From positions 1 through 64,000 of the forward strand of contig NZ_CABVHQ010000012.1 of NCBI RefSeq assembly GCF_902497895.1: 64,000 nucleotides of DNA. The letters are read 5' to 3'. This DNA comes from Pseudomonas fluorescens (GTDB lineage Bacteria; Pseudomonadota; Gammaproteobacteria; Pseudomonadales; Pseudomonadaceae). Shown piece after piece: positions 8,795 through 17,788 of the stretch (the stretch's first letter is position 1; each line of letters starts with the position of its first letter). Both the position numbers and the translations under genes were made by a program. Under the pieces are notes generated by a model that was given only the letters and a program-made list of their open reading frames with translations, was not told the origin of the DNA and searched no databases.

Positions 8795-9402
8795 TTAACC
8801 TGTGGCAAGCCCATATCAGCTTCGCAATGATCATCTTCCTGTTGCTGCCTTCTTTGGGTTTAAACAAGGCTTGGCGTATCGCGCTGTTGGTCGCATTGCT
8901 GGCAGCCAGCTTCATACCGCTGGACGGGTTGTCGCTGGCCGCTTACTTGCGCAGCCACATCGATGACCTTGCGATCACGTCACTGGTGTTCATGGGGTGG
9001 GGCTGTTTGCGTCGACTGGGTTTCTTGCCGCCTGCGCAACAGGGTCAAACCAGTGTATTGATCCTCTTTGCCGCGATGGCCTTGGCCCTGTACCCGGCAA
9101 CCCTGGGTTTGAGTTATCTGGACCCCTATCGGTTTGGCTACAGCCCGCGCCCCATGTTGATCTTCGTCGCACTGCTGACGTTAAGCCTGTTTTACCTGCG
9201 CAACGGCCTGGCAGTCGTGATGCTGGCCAGCGCGACCCTGGCCTTCGTCGCCGGGATAAAACCTTCGCAAAACTACTGGGATTACCTGGTTGATCCGCTG
9301 CTGGGTCTGTATTGCTGCGCGGCACTGCTGATGCTTGCTACGCGCGGGACCTATGGTTCGCTGATCAAGCGGCGCGGCTCAGTGCGAAACGTATCCGTTT
9401 GA
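8791..9402 (+). CDS. polytopic membrane protein, unknown function
   Basis: 203 aa from ATG 8791, overlapping the sialidase-like stop as ATGA; a longer start at 8770 would run further into that gene. Six to seven hydrophobic helices fill almost the whole length, with the motif YLDPYRFGYSPRPM in a central loop and KPSQNYWDYLVDPLLG between the last helices. I recognise no family. Its position between an exported sialidase-fold protein and an LTA-synthase-like enzyme suggests a role in the same envelope-modification process. Confidence 0.75.
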   Translation: MINLWQAHISFAMIIFLLLPSLGLNKAWRIALLVALLAASFIPLDGLSLAAYLRSHIDDLAITSLVFMGWGCLRRLGFLPPAQQGQTSVLILFAAMALALYPATLGLSYLDPYRFGYSPRPMLIFVALLTLSLFYLRNGLAVVMLASATLAFVAGIKPSQNYWDYLVDPLLGLYCCAALLMLATRGTYGSLIKRRGSVRNVSV

Positions 9403-9437
9403 GATTCAACGGCATTTTTTTTCACAGGGGAACATGG

Positions 9438-11474
9438 ATGGGTTGGCTGCAATCGAGACGTTTGCATTACTGGCTAGGCGCAACAGCGATAATGTTTGCG
9501 CTGTTTGCACTGCTACGGGTGGTGTTCTTTTTCGGCTTTTCCGGTTTCGACGCCAAAGCCCTGATCGGCGAAGATGCCGTCCTGGAAACCTTGGGCATCG
9601 GCTTTCGTTTCGATCTGCGCCTGGCCATTCTGGTGATGCTGCCGCTGGCGTTGCCGGCCTGGATTCCTCGCTGGAATCTTGTCGGCAGCCGCCTGCTTCG
9701 CCGGATCGCACGCACGTATCTATTGGCATCCCTGAGCGTCCTGCTGCTGATCTATATCATCGATTTTGGCCATTACGCGTACCTGGGCGTGAGGATCAAC
9801 GCCACCGTGCTGCGCTTCATCGAGGATGCGCAAATATCCCGTGACATGGTCTGGCAAACCTACCCGGTTATCTGGATCTCACTGGGCTGGCTGGCAACGG
9901 TCGCGCTGGTGACCCTGGCCCTGGTGCGTCTGGAACGCGTGACGCTGGACCGCCCCCGCAAGCCCATTCACCCGATCTCCGCCATTTGGGGTGGCGCGGT
10001 GATGGTCGTGCTGGTGCTGCTGGGTATTTTGGGCCGTGTCGAAAACATGAACCTCGAAAACCCTGTCCCGTTGCGCTGGAGCGATGCGTTCTACTCGGGC
10101 AATGATCGGATCGCTGCGTTGGGCCTGAACCCGGTGATTTTCCTCTACGACACGGTCAAGGTCGGCCAGTCGCGCTATGACGAAGCGCAGGTGCGCGAAC
10201 ACTATACGGTCATGGCCAAGTACCTGGGGGTCGACCAGCCCGACCCGCAAACCCTTGATTTCGTCCGTCACCAGACGCCACAACCCTACAAAATACCGGG
10301 CTCCCGGCCACCGAACGTGATGTTCGTCATGCTTGAGTCGCTGGGTACCAGCGCCGTCGGGGCCTATGGCAACCCGATCAATCCGACGCCCAATCTCGAT
10401 CGCCTGGCCACCCAGAGCTGGTTCTTCGAGCACTTCTATGTTCCGGTCACCGGGACCGCAAAAACCGTCTGGGCCAGCATTACCGGGGTGCCTGACGTAA
10501 CGCGTCAGCAAACCGCGACGCGTAATCCGCTGATCACCAAGCAGCACACACTGATCAATGCCTTCACCGGTTATGAGAAGATCTACACCATCGGCGGCAA
10601 CTCCGGCTGGGCCAATATGAATGCCTTGATTCAGCAAAGCATCGACGGAGTTCGTTTGTTCCAGGAGCGGGACTGGAAATCCCCAGTGGTGGATGTCTGG
10701 GGAATTTCAGATCTGGATCTGTTCAAGGAAACCGACAAGATCCTGCAAGCACTGCCCAAGGACAAACCGTTCTTTGCGTATGTACAGACTGCCGGTAACC
10801 ATCGTCCCTTCACGATTCCCAAAAGCAATGATGGATTCGAGGTCAAGCACCCTACCCTGGCGCAAGTACAGGCCGCAGGATCGCGCAGTGTCGAGCAGTA
10901 CAATGCAGTGCGCTTGCTGGACTTCAACATCGGACGCTTGATGGAAATCGCCAAAGAAGGCGGCTACTACGACAACACCATTTTCGTGCTGTTTGGCGAC
11001 CATAACACCCGTATCGCCGAGATCCCGTTCCTGGCACCGGCTTATGAGCAACTGGGCCTGGAAAGCAATGCGGTGCCGATGATCATCCACGCGCCTGGCT
11101 TGCTCGGGACGCGTAACGTCAAGGAAGCGGTCGGCCTGGTGGACTTGCTGCCAACCGTGGCGGGCATGGCCGGCCTTGAGTTTCGCAACAGCGGCATGGG
11201 TCGTGATATACAGCAGCCCGCGCCCGAGGGTGAACGCGTGGTGCCGTTGGTATTACATGAGGGCACGTTCCCGGTAATTGCCGGCGTTACTCAACACTAT
11301 ATGCTGCAGATGCAGCACGACGGCAGCTCGCCGACGCTCCACGACCTGGCCTCGCTGACGCCGATGGACGACGTGGCTCGGCAAAACCCTGAAGAGTTCA
11401 AACGCCTGGAGCAGCTGACCCGCGCCATGCATGAAACCTCAAGGTTGATGTTGTACCAGAACGTGCGACAGTGA
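9438..11474 (+). CDS. LTA synthase family sulfatase-fold phosphotransferase
   Basis: 678 aa from ATG 9438; AGGGG at 9426-9430 fits this start, while the ATG at 9434 is in another frame. Five N-terminal helices (to about residue 215) anchor an extracytoplasmic alkaline-phosphatase-superfamily domain. Visible metal and catalytic positions are the Glu in FVMLESLG, the Thr nucleophile in VTGTAKT, the His in QTAGNHRPF and the Asp-His in FGDHN. This fits the LtaS/OpgB-type group that moves phosphoglycerol or similar head groups between lipids and glycans. The gene follows the membrane protein by 35 bp. In a Gram-negative the acceptor is more likely a periplasmic glucan or surface glycan than teichoic acid. 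Confidence 0.9.
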   Translation: MGWLQSRRLHYWLGATAIMFALFALLRVVFFFGFSGFDAKALIGEDAVLETLGIGFRFDLRLAILVMLPLALPAWIPRWNLVGSRLLRRIARTYLLASLSVLLLIYIIDFGHYAYLGVRINATVLRFIEDAQISRDMVWQTYPVIWISLGWLATVALVTLALVRLERVTLDRPRKPIHPISAIWGGAVMVVLVLLGILGRVENMNLENPVPLRWSDAFYSGNDRIAALGLNPVIFLYDTVKVGQSRYDEAQVREHYTVMAKYLGVDQPDPQTLDFVRHQTPQPYKIPGSRPPNVMFVMLESLGTSAVGAYGNPINPTPNLDRLATQSWFFEHFYVPVTGTAKTVWASITGVPDVTRQQTATRNPLITKQHTLINAFTGYEKIYTIGGNSGWANMNALIQQSIDGVRLFQERDWKSPVVDVWGISDLDLFKETDKILQALPKDKPFFAYVQTAGNHRPFTIPKSNDGFEVKHPTLAQVQAAGSRSVEQYNAVRLLDFNIGRLMEIAKEGGYYDNTIFVLFGDHNTRIAEIPFLAPAYEQLGLESNAVPMIIHAPGLLGTRNVKEAVGLVDLLPTVAGMAGLEFRNSGMGRDIQQPAPEGERVVPLVLHEGTFPVIAGVTQHYMLQMQHDGSSPTLHDLASLTPMDDVARQNPEEFKRLEQLTRAMHETSRLMLYQNVRQ

Positions 11475-11600
11475 CTGCGAGTGCCAGCCAACCCGCGCCC
11501 GCAGTCTGCGGCAGCTCAGTGGATCGATGCAGGGTTGGGACGGTCTGGTATTCACCCCTGTTTTCGCCAAAGTGCCGGGTACCGAAGATTGGCTGCACAG

Positions 11601-12367
11601 TCACTTGAGGCTACCCGCCAAAAACTGCTTCAGTCGCTCACTCCTGGGTTATCAAGCACGCTGCTCGGTGATCCCTGCTCTTCAACCCGCCCCTGATGCA
11701 AAAAGATCACGTGGTTGGAGACATGCCTGGCGAAGGCCATTTCGTGGGTCACCACCACCATGGTCCGGCCCTCCTCCGCCAGTTGTTGCATCACCTTGAG
11801 CACCTCGCCCACCAGTTCGGGGTCCAGCGCTGAAGTCGGCTCGTCGAACAGCATTACCTGAGGCTCCATCGCCAGTGCTCGCGCAATAGCAACGCGTTGT
11901 TGCTGTCCGCCGGACAGGTGCGCGGGGTATTGACCGGCAACCTTGTCGGTCAAACCGACCTTGGACAAATAGTGGCGTGCGCGCTCCAGTGCTTCGCTGC
12001 GGCTGATGCCCAACACGTGCATCGGGCACTCGATGATGTTTTCCAGCACCGTCATGTGGCTCCACAGATTGAAGTGCTGAAACACCATCGCCAGCTTGCT
12101 GCGCATCGCCTGCAGCTGTTTCGGATCGGCGATACACAGCTCGCCCCTGGAATTCTTGCGGGTGCGCAGCTCTTCGGCGTTGACAATAGTGCGTCCGGCC
12201 GAGGGCTGTTCGAGGTGGTTGATACAGCGCAAAAAGGTACTTTTACCGGAGCCGGAAGAACCAATGATGCTGATCACATCGCCGGCCCTGGCTTTGAGCG
12301 ACACACCCTTGAGCACTTCGTGTCTGCCATAGTTCTTGTAAATATCTTCGACCACCAATGGATACAT
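11601..12367 (-). pseudogene. polar amino-acid ABC transporter ATP-binding protein (HisP/OccP type), frameshifted near the 3' end
   Basis: The frame is intact from ATG 12367 through Walker A (GSSGSGKST), the signature LSGGQQQR, Walker B ([12 protein letters not shown]) and the switch His (VVTHE). It then stops early at 11630 after VLDNPGVSD. One base is missing in the GGG at about 11646-11648: restoring it gives [16 protein letters not shown] ending at 11601, the normal HisP-family tail. The truncated protein keeps every ATPase motif and may still fold. Its permease partner is destroyed and no other partner gene is nearby, so it is probably useless as a transporter. Confidence 0.85.
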
Positions 12368-12388
12368 CCGGGCAACTCCAGTCAGGGA

Positions 12389-12530
12389 TCAATAGGTACG
12401 AGGCTTGAGGTAAGCCAGCCAATGCTGTTCGCCGCGACGGAACAGCCAGATGAAAAAGAACGCGCTGCAGGCGTAGAGCACCCCGGCAATCCCGAATGCG
12501 CTGAACGAGGCATAGGTCGCCGAGTTGTGG
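12389..12530 (-). pseudogene. amino-acid ABC transporter permease, C-terminal fragment
   Basis: The last 45 or so codons of a HisM/ArtM-type permease remain: NSATYASFSAFGIAGVLY, then a hydrophobic helix and the end FRRGEQHWLAYLKPRTY. The frame continues rightwards on the minus strand, but past about 12530 the DNA becomes the body of an oppositely oriented LysR gene. The usual second permease and binding-protein genes are absent. It lies 21 bp before the ATPase gene, as in an intact transporter operon. Confidence 0.8.
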
Positions 12531-12538
12531 TATTGGAC

Positions 12539-13156
12539 TTTCGAGAGCGTATGCCTGAAGTCCGGCTGGAGTTGTTCGAAAGCCTGATGGCGGTTGCCCA
12601 GCCACTGCTGCGCGATGGCAGCATGGATTTTGCGATTGGCCAGCTGCACCCTTCCCAAGCGACCCGGGAATTTGCCTGCGAAACATTGCTCGATTACCAG
12701 ACCTCGGTTCTGGTCCGCCAGGGTCATCCACGCCAGGGCTGTCGCTCGATCCATGAGCTGCTGGAGCAGAACTGGACCTTGAACTATGCGCCGGATGGCC
12801 ACGATGCGCTGATGCAGGAACTGTTCTGGAAGCATGGCGCGCACATCGATGAGCAACGCATCGTTCGGGCCCATTCATTGGCGATCTTGCAGATGATGGT
12901 CGAGCGGGCCGACATGTGCACCTGGGGGCCATCGATTGTGAGTATTGCCCCGCCATTTCTGGGGCGGGTGGTGTCCTTGTCACTGGCCGAACAGTTCGAG
13001 CCCAGACAACTGAGCATCGTCACTCGGCGCAATGGCGCATTGAGCAATGCGGCGATCTGTTTCACCGAATGCCTGTTGCAGGTCATTCGGCGCCATGCCC
13101 GCTCTGCCAGAAAGGAAGATCGACAACTCTTTGAAACGCTGCGCCTGCTGGTTTGA
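12539..13156 (+). pseudogene. LysR-family regulator, effector-binding domain only (5' truncated)
   Basis: About 205 residues of a LysR C-terminal domain begin abruptly at FRERMPEVRLELFES and run to a stop at 13156. Typical features are the internal LLRDGSMDFAIG stretch and a closing FTECLLQVIRR region. The whole HTH domain and the linker are missing, so it cannot bind DNA. The reading frame stays open leftwards, but that part is antisense to the permease and ATPase and is not LysR sequence. Originally it probably sat head-to-head with the transporter operon. Confidence 0.82.
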
Positions 13157-13198
13157 GCCCTATCGGGATCAGCGACAGCAGACGCTGTAGCGCAGTAT

Positions 13199-13735
13199 TT
13201 ACCGGGTCGCAGGGATCTTCTTCACCGCATCAATCCAGTCAGGATCCAGTCGAGACTGTTCGGTATCGATGGCTAGCGCCTCCATGCGCGCCTTGTGCTG
13301 GTCGATCTCGCGCACCATCTGGCTGAGGGAGCTGGAGTTGCCATCCAGCTGGTGCATCTGCGTGATACCCAGATGATAAAAGCGCAGCAGTTTCATCGCC
13401 GCCGGATCATCGACCAGCGCGCCGGCAGTCACGTGATGCATGACATTAGTGATGCGCATCAGGCTACGCTTGAGTTGCCAGCCATAGACGGCCGCTGCCA
13501 TCCACGGCTGCGCCCAGAATCTGACCCGCATCAGCATCACACCCAGCAGCAGCGCGGCGATCACCCCACCCAGGTTCAAATGGAAATTATCGCCGCCGGG
13601 TTCGCCGAACAGCATCACCGCCAGGGTCGACAGGACCATCGCCAGCAGCACAAAGCCCAGGGCAATGAACAGCGTGCTGCGTCGGGTCTGGCGTCGATAG
13701 GTTTCAGGATTCCACTGTTTGATCTCGAACATCAC
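13199..13735 (-). CDS. DUF3087 family membrane protein
   Basis: 178 aa. It opens with MFEIKQWNPETYRRQTRRST, then has two hydrophobic helices (about residues 22-42 and 50-70) and a cytoplasmic alpha-helical tail of about 100 residues. This matches the gammaproteobacterial DUF3087 family, whose function is unknown. Two adjacent start ATGs (13735, 13732) are possible. It converges on the LysR remnant with a 42-bp gap. Confidence 0.85.
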   Translation of the reverse strand: MMFEIKQWNPETYRRQTRRSTLFIALGFVLLAMVLSTLAVMLFGEPGGDNFHLNLGGVIAALLLGVMLMRVRFWAQPWMAAAVYGWQLKRSLMRITNVMHHVTAGALVDDPAAMKLLRFYHLGITQMHQLDGNSSSLSQMVREIDQHKARMEALAIDTEQSRLDPDWIDAVKKIPATR

Positions 13736-14194
13736 GCCTGCTGGACCCCTTTGTCGAGTTGATAATACGATTGCCGGGCATTATCCCCTGTAGGGACGCA
13801 CATAGACACGCTTAATGATTTGGCATAGTTTTCAAAGACCTTGCCCTGGGTGCTGGAGTGCTCAGGCAAAGTTTTTTTTGCCATGACACAGGCTTGCCCA
13901 CGCCAAAGCCGGGAGCGTTACCGTAGGATGATCTGCGCAGAGCGAAGTAGCAGGCACCATCAGGATCAGCTATAGAGTGAGGGACACTGTGCGAATTGGG
14001 GAAAGTCCATATGCAACCAGCCAATCGAGCGGCACCCTCCGGATAGCAGCGACCACCGGAACTCACCCCGTTTTTTGCTTTCCCATCCTGTCGTCAAAAA
14101 GAATATCTCGCTACGCGCGACCGCGTTTGCTGCCCACTATCTTCATGTCACTGAGCTGCACTGGCTCAGTGGCATTGTTCACAGGGAATCTAGA
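13736..14194. other. intergenic region upstream of ppnN, no gene supported
   Basis: About 460 bp between divergent genes. Short frames exist on both strands but none has a ribosome site and a plausible protein together. A GGCAAAGTTTTTTTTGCC palindrome-like stretch at about 13864-13882 could be a weak hairpin. Nothing else is recognisable. Confidence 0.5.
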
Positions 14195-15571
14195 ATGCCC
14201 CAAAGACAAGTAATCAATGCATCGGTAAGCCCTAAAGGCAGCCTGGAAACGCTGTCCCAACGTGAAGTCCAACAACTGAGCGAAGCTGGCTCAGGCAGTA
14301 TCTACAAGCTGTTTCGCCAATGCGCCCTGGCCATCCTCAACACGGGCACCCACATCGACAACGCCAAGACCATTCTCGAGGCCTATGAGGACTTCGAGGT
14401 GCGCATCCACCAGCAGGATCGTGGAGTTCGCCTGGAGCTGCTCAACGCGCCCGCGGACGCCTTCGTCGATGGCGAGATGATCGCCAGCACCCGGGAAATG
14501 CTGTTCAGCGCGCTGCGCGACATCGTCTATACCGAAAACGAACTGGACAGCCCGCGCATTGATCTGAGCTGCTCCCAAGGCATCACAGACTACGTCTTCC
14601 ACCTGCTGCGCAACGCCCGCACCCTGCGTCCAGGTGTCGAGCCGAAATTGGTAGTGTGCTGGGGCGGGCACTCAATCAACACCGAAGAATACAAGTACAC
14701 CAAGAAGGTCGGTCACGAACTCGGCCTGCGCCGCCTGGATGTCTGCACCGGCTGTGGACCTGGCGTGATGAAGGGGCCGATGAAAGGCGCCACCATCGCC
14801 CACGCCAAGCAGCGCATGACCGGTGGCCGATACCTGGGCCTGACTGAACCTGGCATCATCGCCGCCGAGGCGCCTAATCCGATCGTCAACGAACTGGTGA
14901 TCCTTCCGGACATCGAGAAGCGCCTTGAAGCATTCGTTCGAGTGGGTCACGGCGTCATCATTTTCCCGGGTGGCGCCGGCACCGCCGAGGAATTCCTTTA
15001 CCTGCTCGGCATCCTGATGCATCCGGACAACCGCGATCTGCCCTTCCCTGTCATCCTGACCGGGCCGAAGAATGCGGCGCCCTATCTCGAGCAATTGCAC
15101 GCTTTCGTCGGCGCTACCCTGGGCGAAGAAGCACAGAGTCACTACCAGGTCATCATCGACGATCCGGCTGAAGTTGCCCGGCAAATGACCGAGGGGCTAA
15201 AGGCAGTCAAACAGTTCCGCCGAGAGCGCAACGATGCCTTCCATTTCAACTGGCTGTTGAAGATCGAGGAAGGCTTCCAGCGCCCGTTCGACCCGACACA
15301 CGCCAATATGGCCAACCTTGCGCTCAAACGCGACCTGCCGCCCCACGAACTGGCGGCCAACCTGCGCCGGGCCTTTTCCGGGATCGTTGCCGGCAATGTG
15401 AAAGACAAAGGCATTCGTCTTATCGAGCAGCATGGCCCCTACAAGATCCATGGCGATGCGGCCGTCCTGCAGCCTCTGGACCACTTGCTGCAGGCCTTCG
15501 TGCGACAGCACCGGATGAAGCTGCCGGGCGGCGCGGCGTATGTGCCTTGCTATCGGGTGGTTACCGGATAA
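14195..15571 (+). CDS. ppnN: pyrimidine/purine nucleotide 5'-monophosphate nucleosidase
   Basis: 458 aa from ATG 14195, close to the 454 aa of E. coli PpnN (YgdH); an ATG 120 bp upstream would add a non-conserved leader. The enzyme splits nucleoside monophosphates to base plus ribose-5-phosphate and is controlled by (p)ppGpp in E. coli. The LOG-like Rossmann core is clear: GGHSINTEEYKY, CTGCGPGVMKGPMKG, GGRYLGLTEPGI and the catalytic IIFPGGAGTAEEFLY segment. The N-terminal and C-terminal extensions of the PpnN family are both present. It is monocistronic, with a REP pair downstream. Confidence 0.95.
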   Translation: MPQRQVINASVSPKGSLETLSQREVQQLSEAGSGSIYKLFRQCALAILNTGTHIDNAKTILEAYEDFEVRIHQQDRGVRLELLNAPADAFVDGEMIASTREMLFSALRDIVYTENELDSPRIDLSCSQGITDYVFHLLRNARTLRPGVEPKLVVCWGGHSINTEEYKYTKKVGHELGLRRLDVCTGCGPGVMKGPMKGATIAHAKQRMTGGRYLGLTEPGIIAAEAPNPIVNELVILPDIEKRLEAFVRVGHGVIIFPGGAGTAEEFLYLLGILMHPDNRDLPFPVILTGPKNAAPYLEQLHAFVGATLGEEAQSHYQVIIDDPAEVARQMTEGLKAVKQFRRERNDAFHFNWLLKIEEGFQRPFDPTHANMANLALKRDLPPHELAANLRRAFSGIVAGNVKDKGIRLIEQHGPYKIHGDAAVLQPLDHLLQAFVRQHRMKLPGGAAYVPCYRVVTG

Positions 15572-15600
15572 ACGGCGGGGGATATGATTGGCTTGGCCCC

Positions 15601-15749
15601 GTAGCAGCTGCCGAGCCCGCGAGGCTGCGTTCGAGGACGCAGTCCTCGCAAAATCCTCCGCCTCCAGTTTCCTTAGAAAGACTTCATCGCCTGATTTAAC
15701 GCCCGCTTCGCGGTCGAACGCAGCCTCGCGGGGCTCGGCAGCTGCTACG
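15601..15749. repeat. REPIN (GTAGCAGCTGCCGAG family)
   Basis: Inverted REP copies start GTAGCAGCTGCCGAGCCCGC and end in its near-perfect complement GGGCTCGGCAGCTGCTAC. An inner GAGGACGCAGTCCTC stem lies in the left arm. The rest of the gap to the next gene (15750-16055) holds only a GC-rich inverted repeat (CCCGGACC...GGTCCGGG, 15908-15930) without a T-run. Confidence 0.85.
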
Positions 15750-16055
15750 AGCCAGACATCCGGCACGACGCAGACAAGCCCCCGCTACTACACTGAAACT
15801 GCCCTACACAAGAAGTGCTCAGGAGCTTATCGCCGTTCGCAATGGACCTGTGAGGGTTTGAGTTCACAGTGACATCGGACAGGACGACGCTATGGCGTCC
15901 CACTCGTCCCGGACCTGCATTGGGTCCGGGAGCTCGCGCAGCAGACGGTTTCCCGACCCTGCGCTGTCGCCCTGATCATCTATCCAGCCACCGCCGAGCA
16001 GGTTGTTGATCAAACAACTCCAGTGGACAGTGGCGCGCTGCAGGAGGACAGGCAA

Positions 16056-17102
16056 ATGGACGAGGCCAAACTTAATGATTTCATGGGCAAACTAGTATCA
16101 GATATGGGCGGCGCGGCGATGCTCGCCAACATGATTCTTGGCGAAGAACTCGGACTGTACCGGGCCATGGCCGACAGCCAACCCATCACCCCAGAAACGC
16201 TCGCCGACCGTACCGGTTGCAATGCACGACTGCTCCGTGAGTGGCTCAGCGCCCATGCAGCTTCCGGTTACATGGAGCACAAAGACGGGCAGTTCCGCCT
16301 GCCCGAGGAGCAAGCCCTGGCATTGGCGATCGAGGATTCTCCAGTCTATGCAGCGGGTGGCGCCTCGGTGATCGCCGCGTTGTTCCATGACAAGGACAAA
16401 CTGGTCACCGCCATGCGCGGCAATGGCGCCCTTTCCTGGGGTGATCACCATCCGTGTATGTTCAACGGTACGGAACGCTTCTTCCGGCCTGGCTATCGGG
16501 CGCACCTGATAGCCGAGTGGTTGCCGGCCCTGAACGGAGTGGTCGACAAGCTCAAGGCCGGGGCCAAGGTCGCAGACATCGGCTGCGGGCACGGCGCATC
16601 GACAGTGATCATGGCCCAGGCCTTCCCCGCATCACGTTTCGTCGGCGTCGACTTCCACGCACCCTCCATCAGCACCGCGAAGCAACGTGCGCAAGAAGGC
16701 GGCGTCGCGGATCGCACCAGCTTCATTCAGGGCACCGCCAAGGACTACCCTGACAACGATTACGATCTGATCTGCTACTTCGATTGCCTGCACGACATGG
16801 GCGACCCGGTCGGCGCTGCCCGGCATGCGTCGAGAGCACTCAAGCCGGACGGTACGGTGCTGCTGGTGGAACCGTTCGCCAACGATACCCTCGACGAAAA
16901 CATGACCCCGGTGGGGCGTTTGTTCTACGCCGCGTCGACCTTTATCTGCACGCCGAACTCGCTGTCCCAGGAAGTCGGCCTGGGTCTGGGTGCGCAAGCC
17001 GGAGAGGCGCGCTTGCGCGAGGTATTCACCGAGGCCGGGTTCAAGCATTTCCGCCGGGCTACGCAAACCCCGTTCAACCTGATCCTCGAGGCGCGCAAGT
17101 AA
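16056..17102 (+). CDS. class I SAM-dependent methyltransferase with N-terminal winged-helix domain
   Basis: 348 aa from ATG 16056, preceded by AGGAGG at 16042-16047. The first 100 or so residues form a dimerisation/winged-helix region (ETLADRTGCNARLLREWL). Then comes the Rossmann methyltransferase with motif I VADIGCGHGAST, FVGVDFHAPS, and YDLICYFDCLHDMGDP as the motif IV region. The layout matches Rv2258c-like small-molecule methyltransferases. No neighbour reveals the substrate. Confidence 0.85.
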   Translation: MDEAKLNDFMGKLVSDMGGAAMLANMILGEELGLYRAMADSQPITPETLADRTGCNARLLREWLSAHAASGYMEHKDGQFRLPEEQALALAIEDSPVYAAGGASVIAALFHDKDKLVTAMRGNGALSWGDHHPCMFNGTERFFRPGYRAHLIAEWLPALNGVVDKLKAGAKVADIGCGHGASTVIMAQAFPASRFVGVDFHAPSISTAKQRAQEGGVADRTSFIQGTAKDYPDNDYDLICYFDCLHDMGDPVGAARHASRALKPDGTVLLVEPFANDTLDENMTPVGRLFYAASTFICTPNSLSQEVGLGLGAQAGEARLREVFTEAGFKHFRRATQTPFNLILEARK

Positions 17103-17301
17103 CCGGAGGTTCCACATCCGTGGCATGGCGCTGATGACGGGCGGCACCATGCCCGGGTGTCCGCGGGAAAACCGCTCGATGACGTTTTTCTAGCTGATGG
17201 GTGCCGCTTTGGTCCTTGCCCTGCCGGCTCATCTCTAGGATTCTGTATAAACCATCAGGGCGGTTCGCGGCCGCCCCATGTACCGCACTGGAGAGGCCTG
17301 C

Positions 17302-17742
17302 ATGAAAACCGTAGCCGAACTACTGAAGTTGAAGGTCAAGCACAACCAGCAAGTCCATACCATCCCCCCGCATCACACGGTGCTGGAAGCGCTGATGGTC
17401 ATGGCCGAAAAAAACGTCGGTGCCCTGCCGGTGGTGGAAGAAGGCCTGGTGGTCGGCATGATCAGCGAGCGCGACTATGCCCGCAAGCTGGTCCTGCATG
17501 GACTGTCTTCGGTCCGCACGCCGGTCAGCACCATCATGAGCGCCCCCGTCATCACGGTGGATTCCCACCAGACTGTCGAGAGCTGCATGGGGATCATGAC
17601 CGACAGCCACTTGCGCCACTTGCCGGTGGTGGAAAACGGCCAACTGCTCGGCTTGCTGTCCATCGGTGACCTGGTCAAGGAAGCCATTGCCGAACAGGCC
17701 GACCTGATCCGACAGCTGGAGCAGTACATTCGCGGGGAATAG
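17302..17742 (+). CDS. CBS-domain protein
   Basis: 146 aa from ATG 17302, with GGAGAGG at 17291-17297. Two CBS motifs fill the protein: one around VLEALMVMAEKNVGALPVVE and GMISERDYARK, the second around TVESCMGIMTDSHLRHLPVV and GLLSIGDLVKE. Stand-alone CBS pairs like this bind adenosine nucleotides in related bacteria. A short inverted repeat (GGGCGGTTCGCGGCCGCCC, 17258-17276) sits in its 5' leader. It precedes the sirtuin gene by 46 bp, so the two may be co-transcribed. Confidence 0.9.
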   Translation: MKTVAELLKLKVKHNQQVHTIPPHHTVLEALMVMAEKNVGALPVVEEGLVVGMISERDYARKLVLHGLSSVRTPVSTIMSAPVITVDSHQTVESCMGIMTDSHLRHLPVVENGQLLGLLSIGDLVKEAIAEQADLIRQLEQYIRGE

Positions 17743-17788
17743 GCTGCGCGAAAGTGCTTCAACTCCGGTATTGGCAGCGGTGCTCAAT

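Noticed and set aside
11897..13156. 419-codon frame as one long LysR protein
   Set aside because: Only the part after about 12539 is LysR; the first half is antisense to the ABC ATPase and permease.
15572..16055. Small RNA or terminator at the CCCGGACC/GGTCCGGG repeat
   Set aside because: No T-run and no promoter; kept only as a remark.
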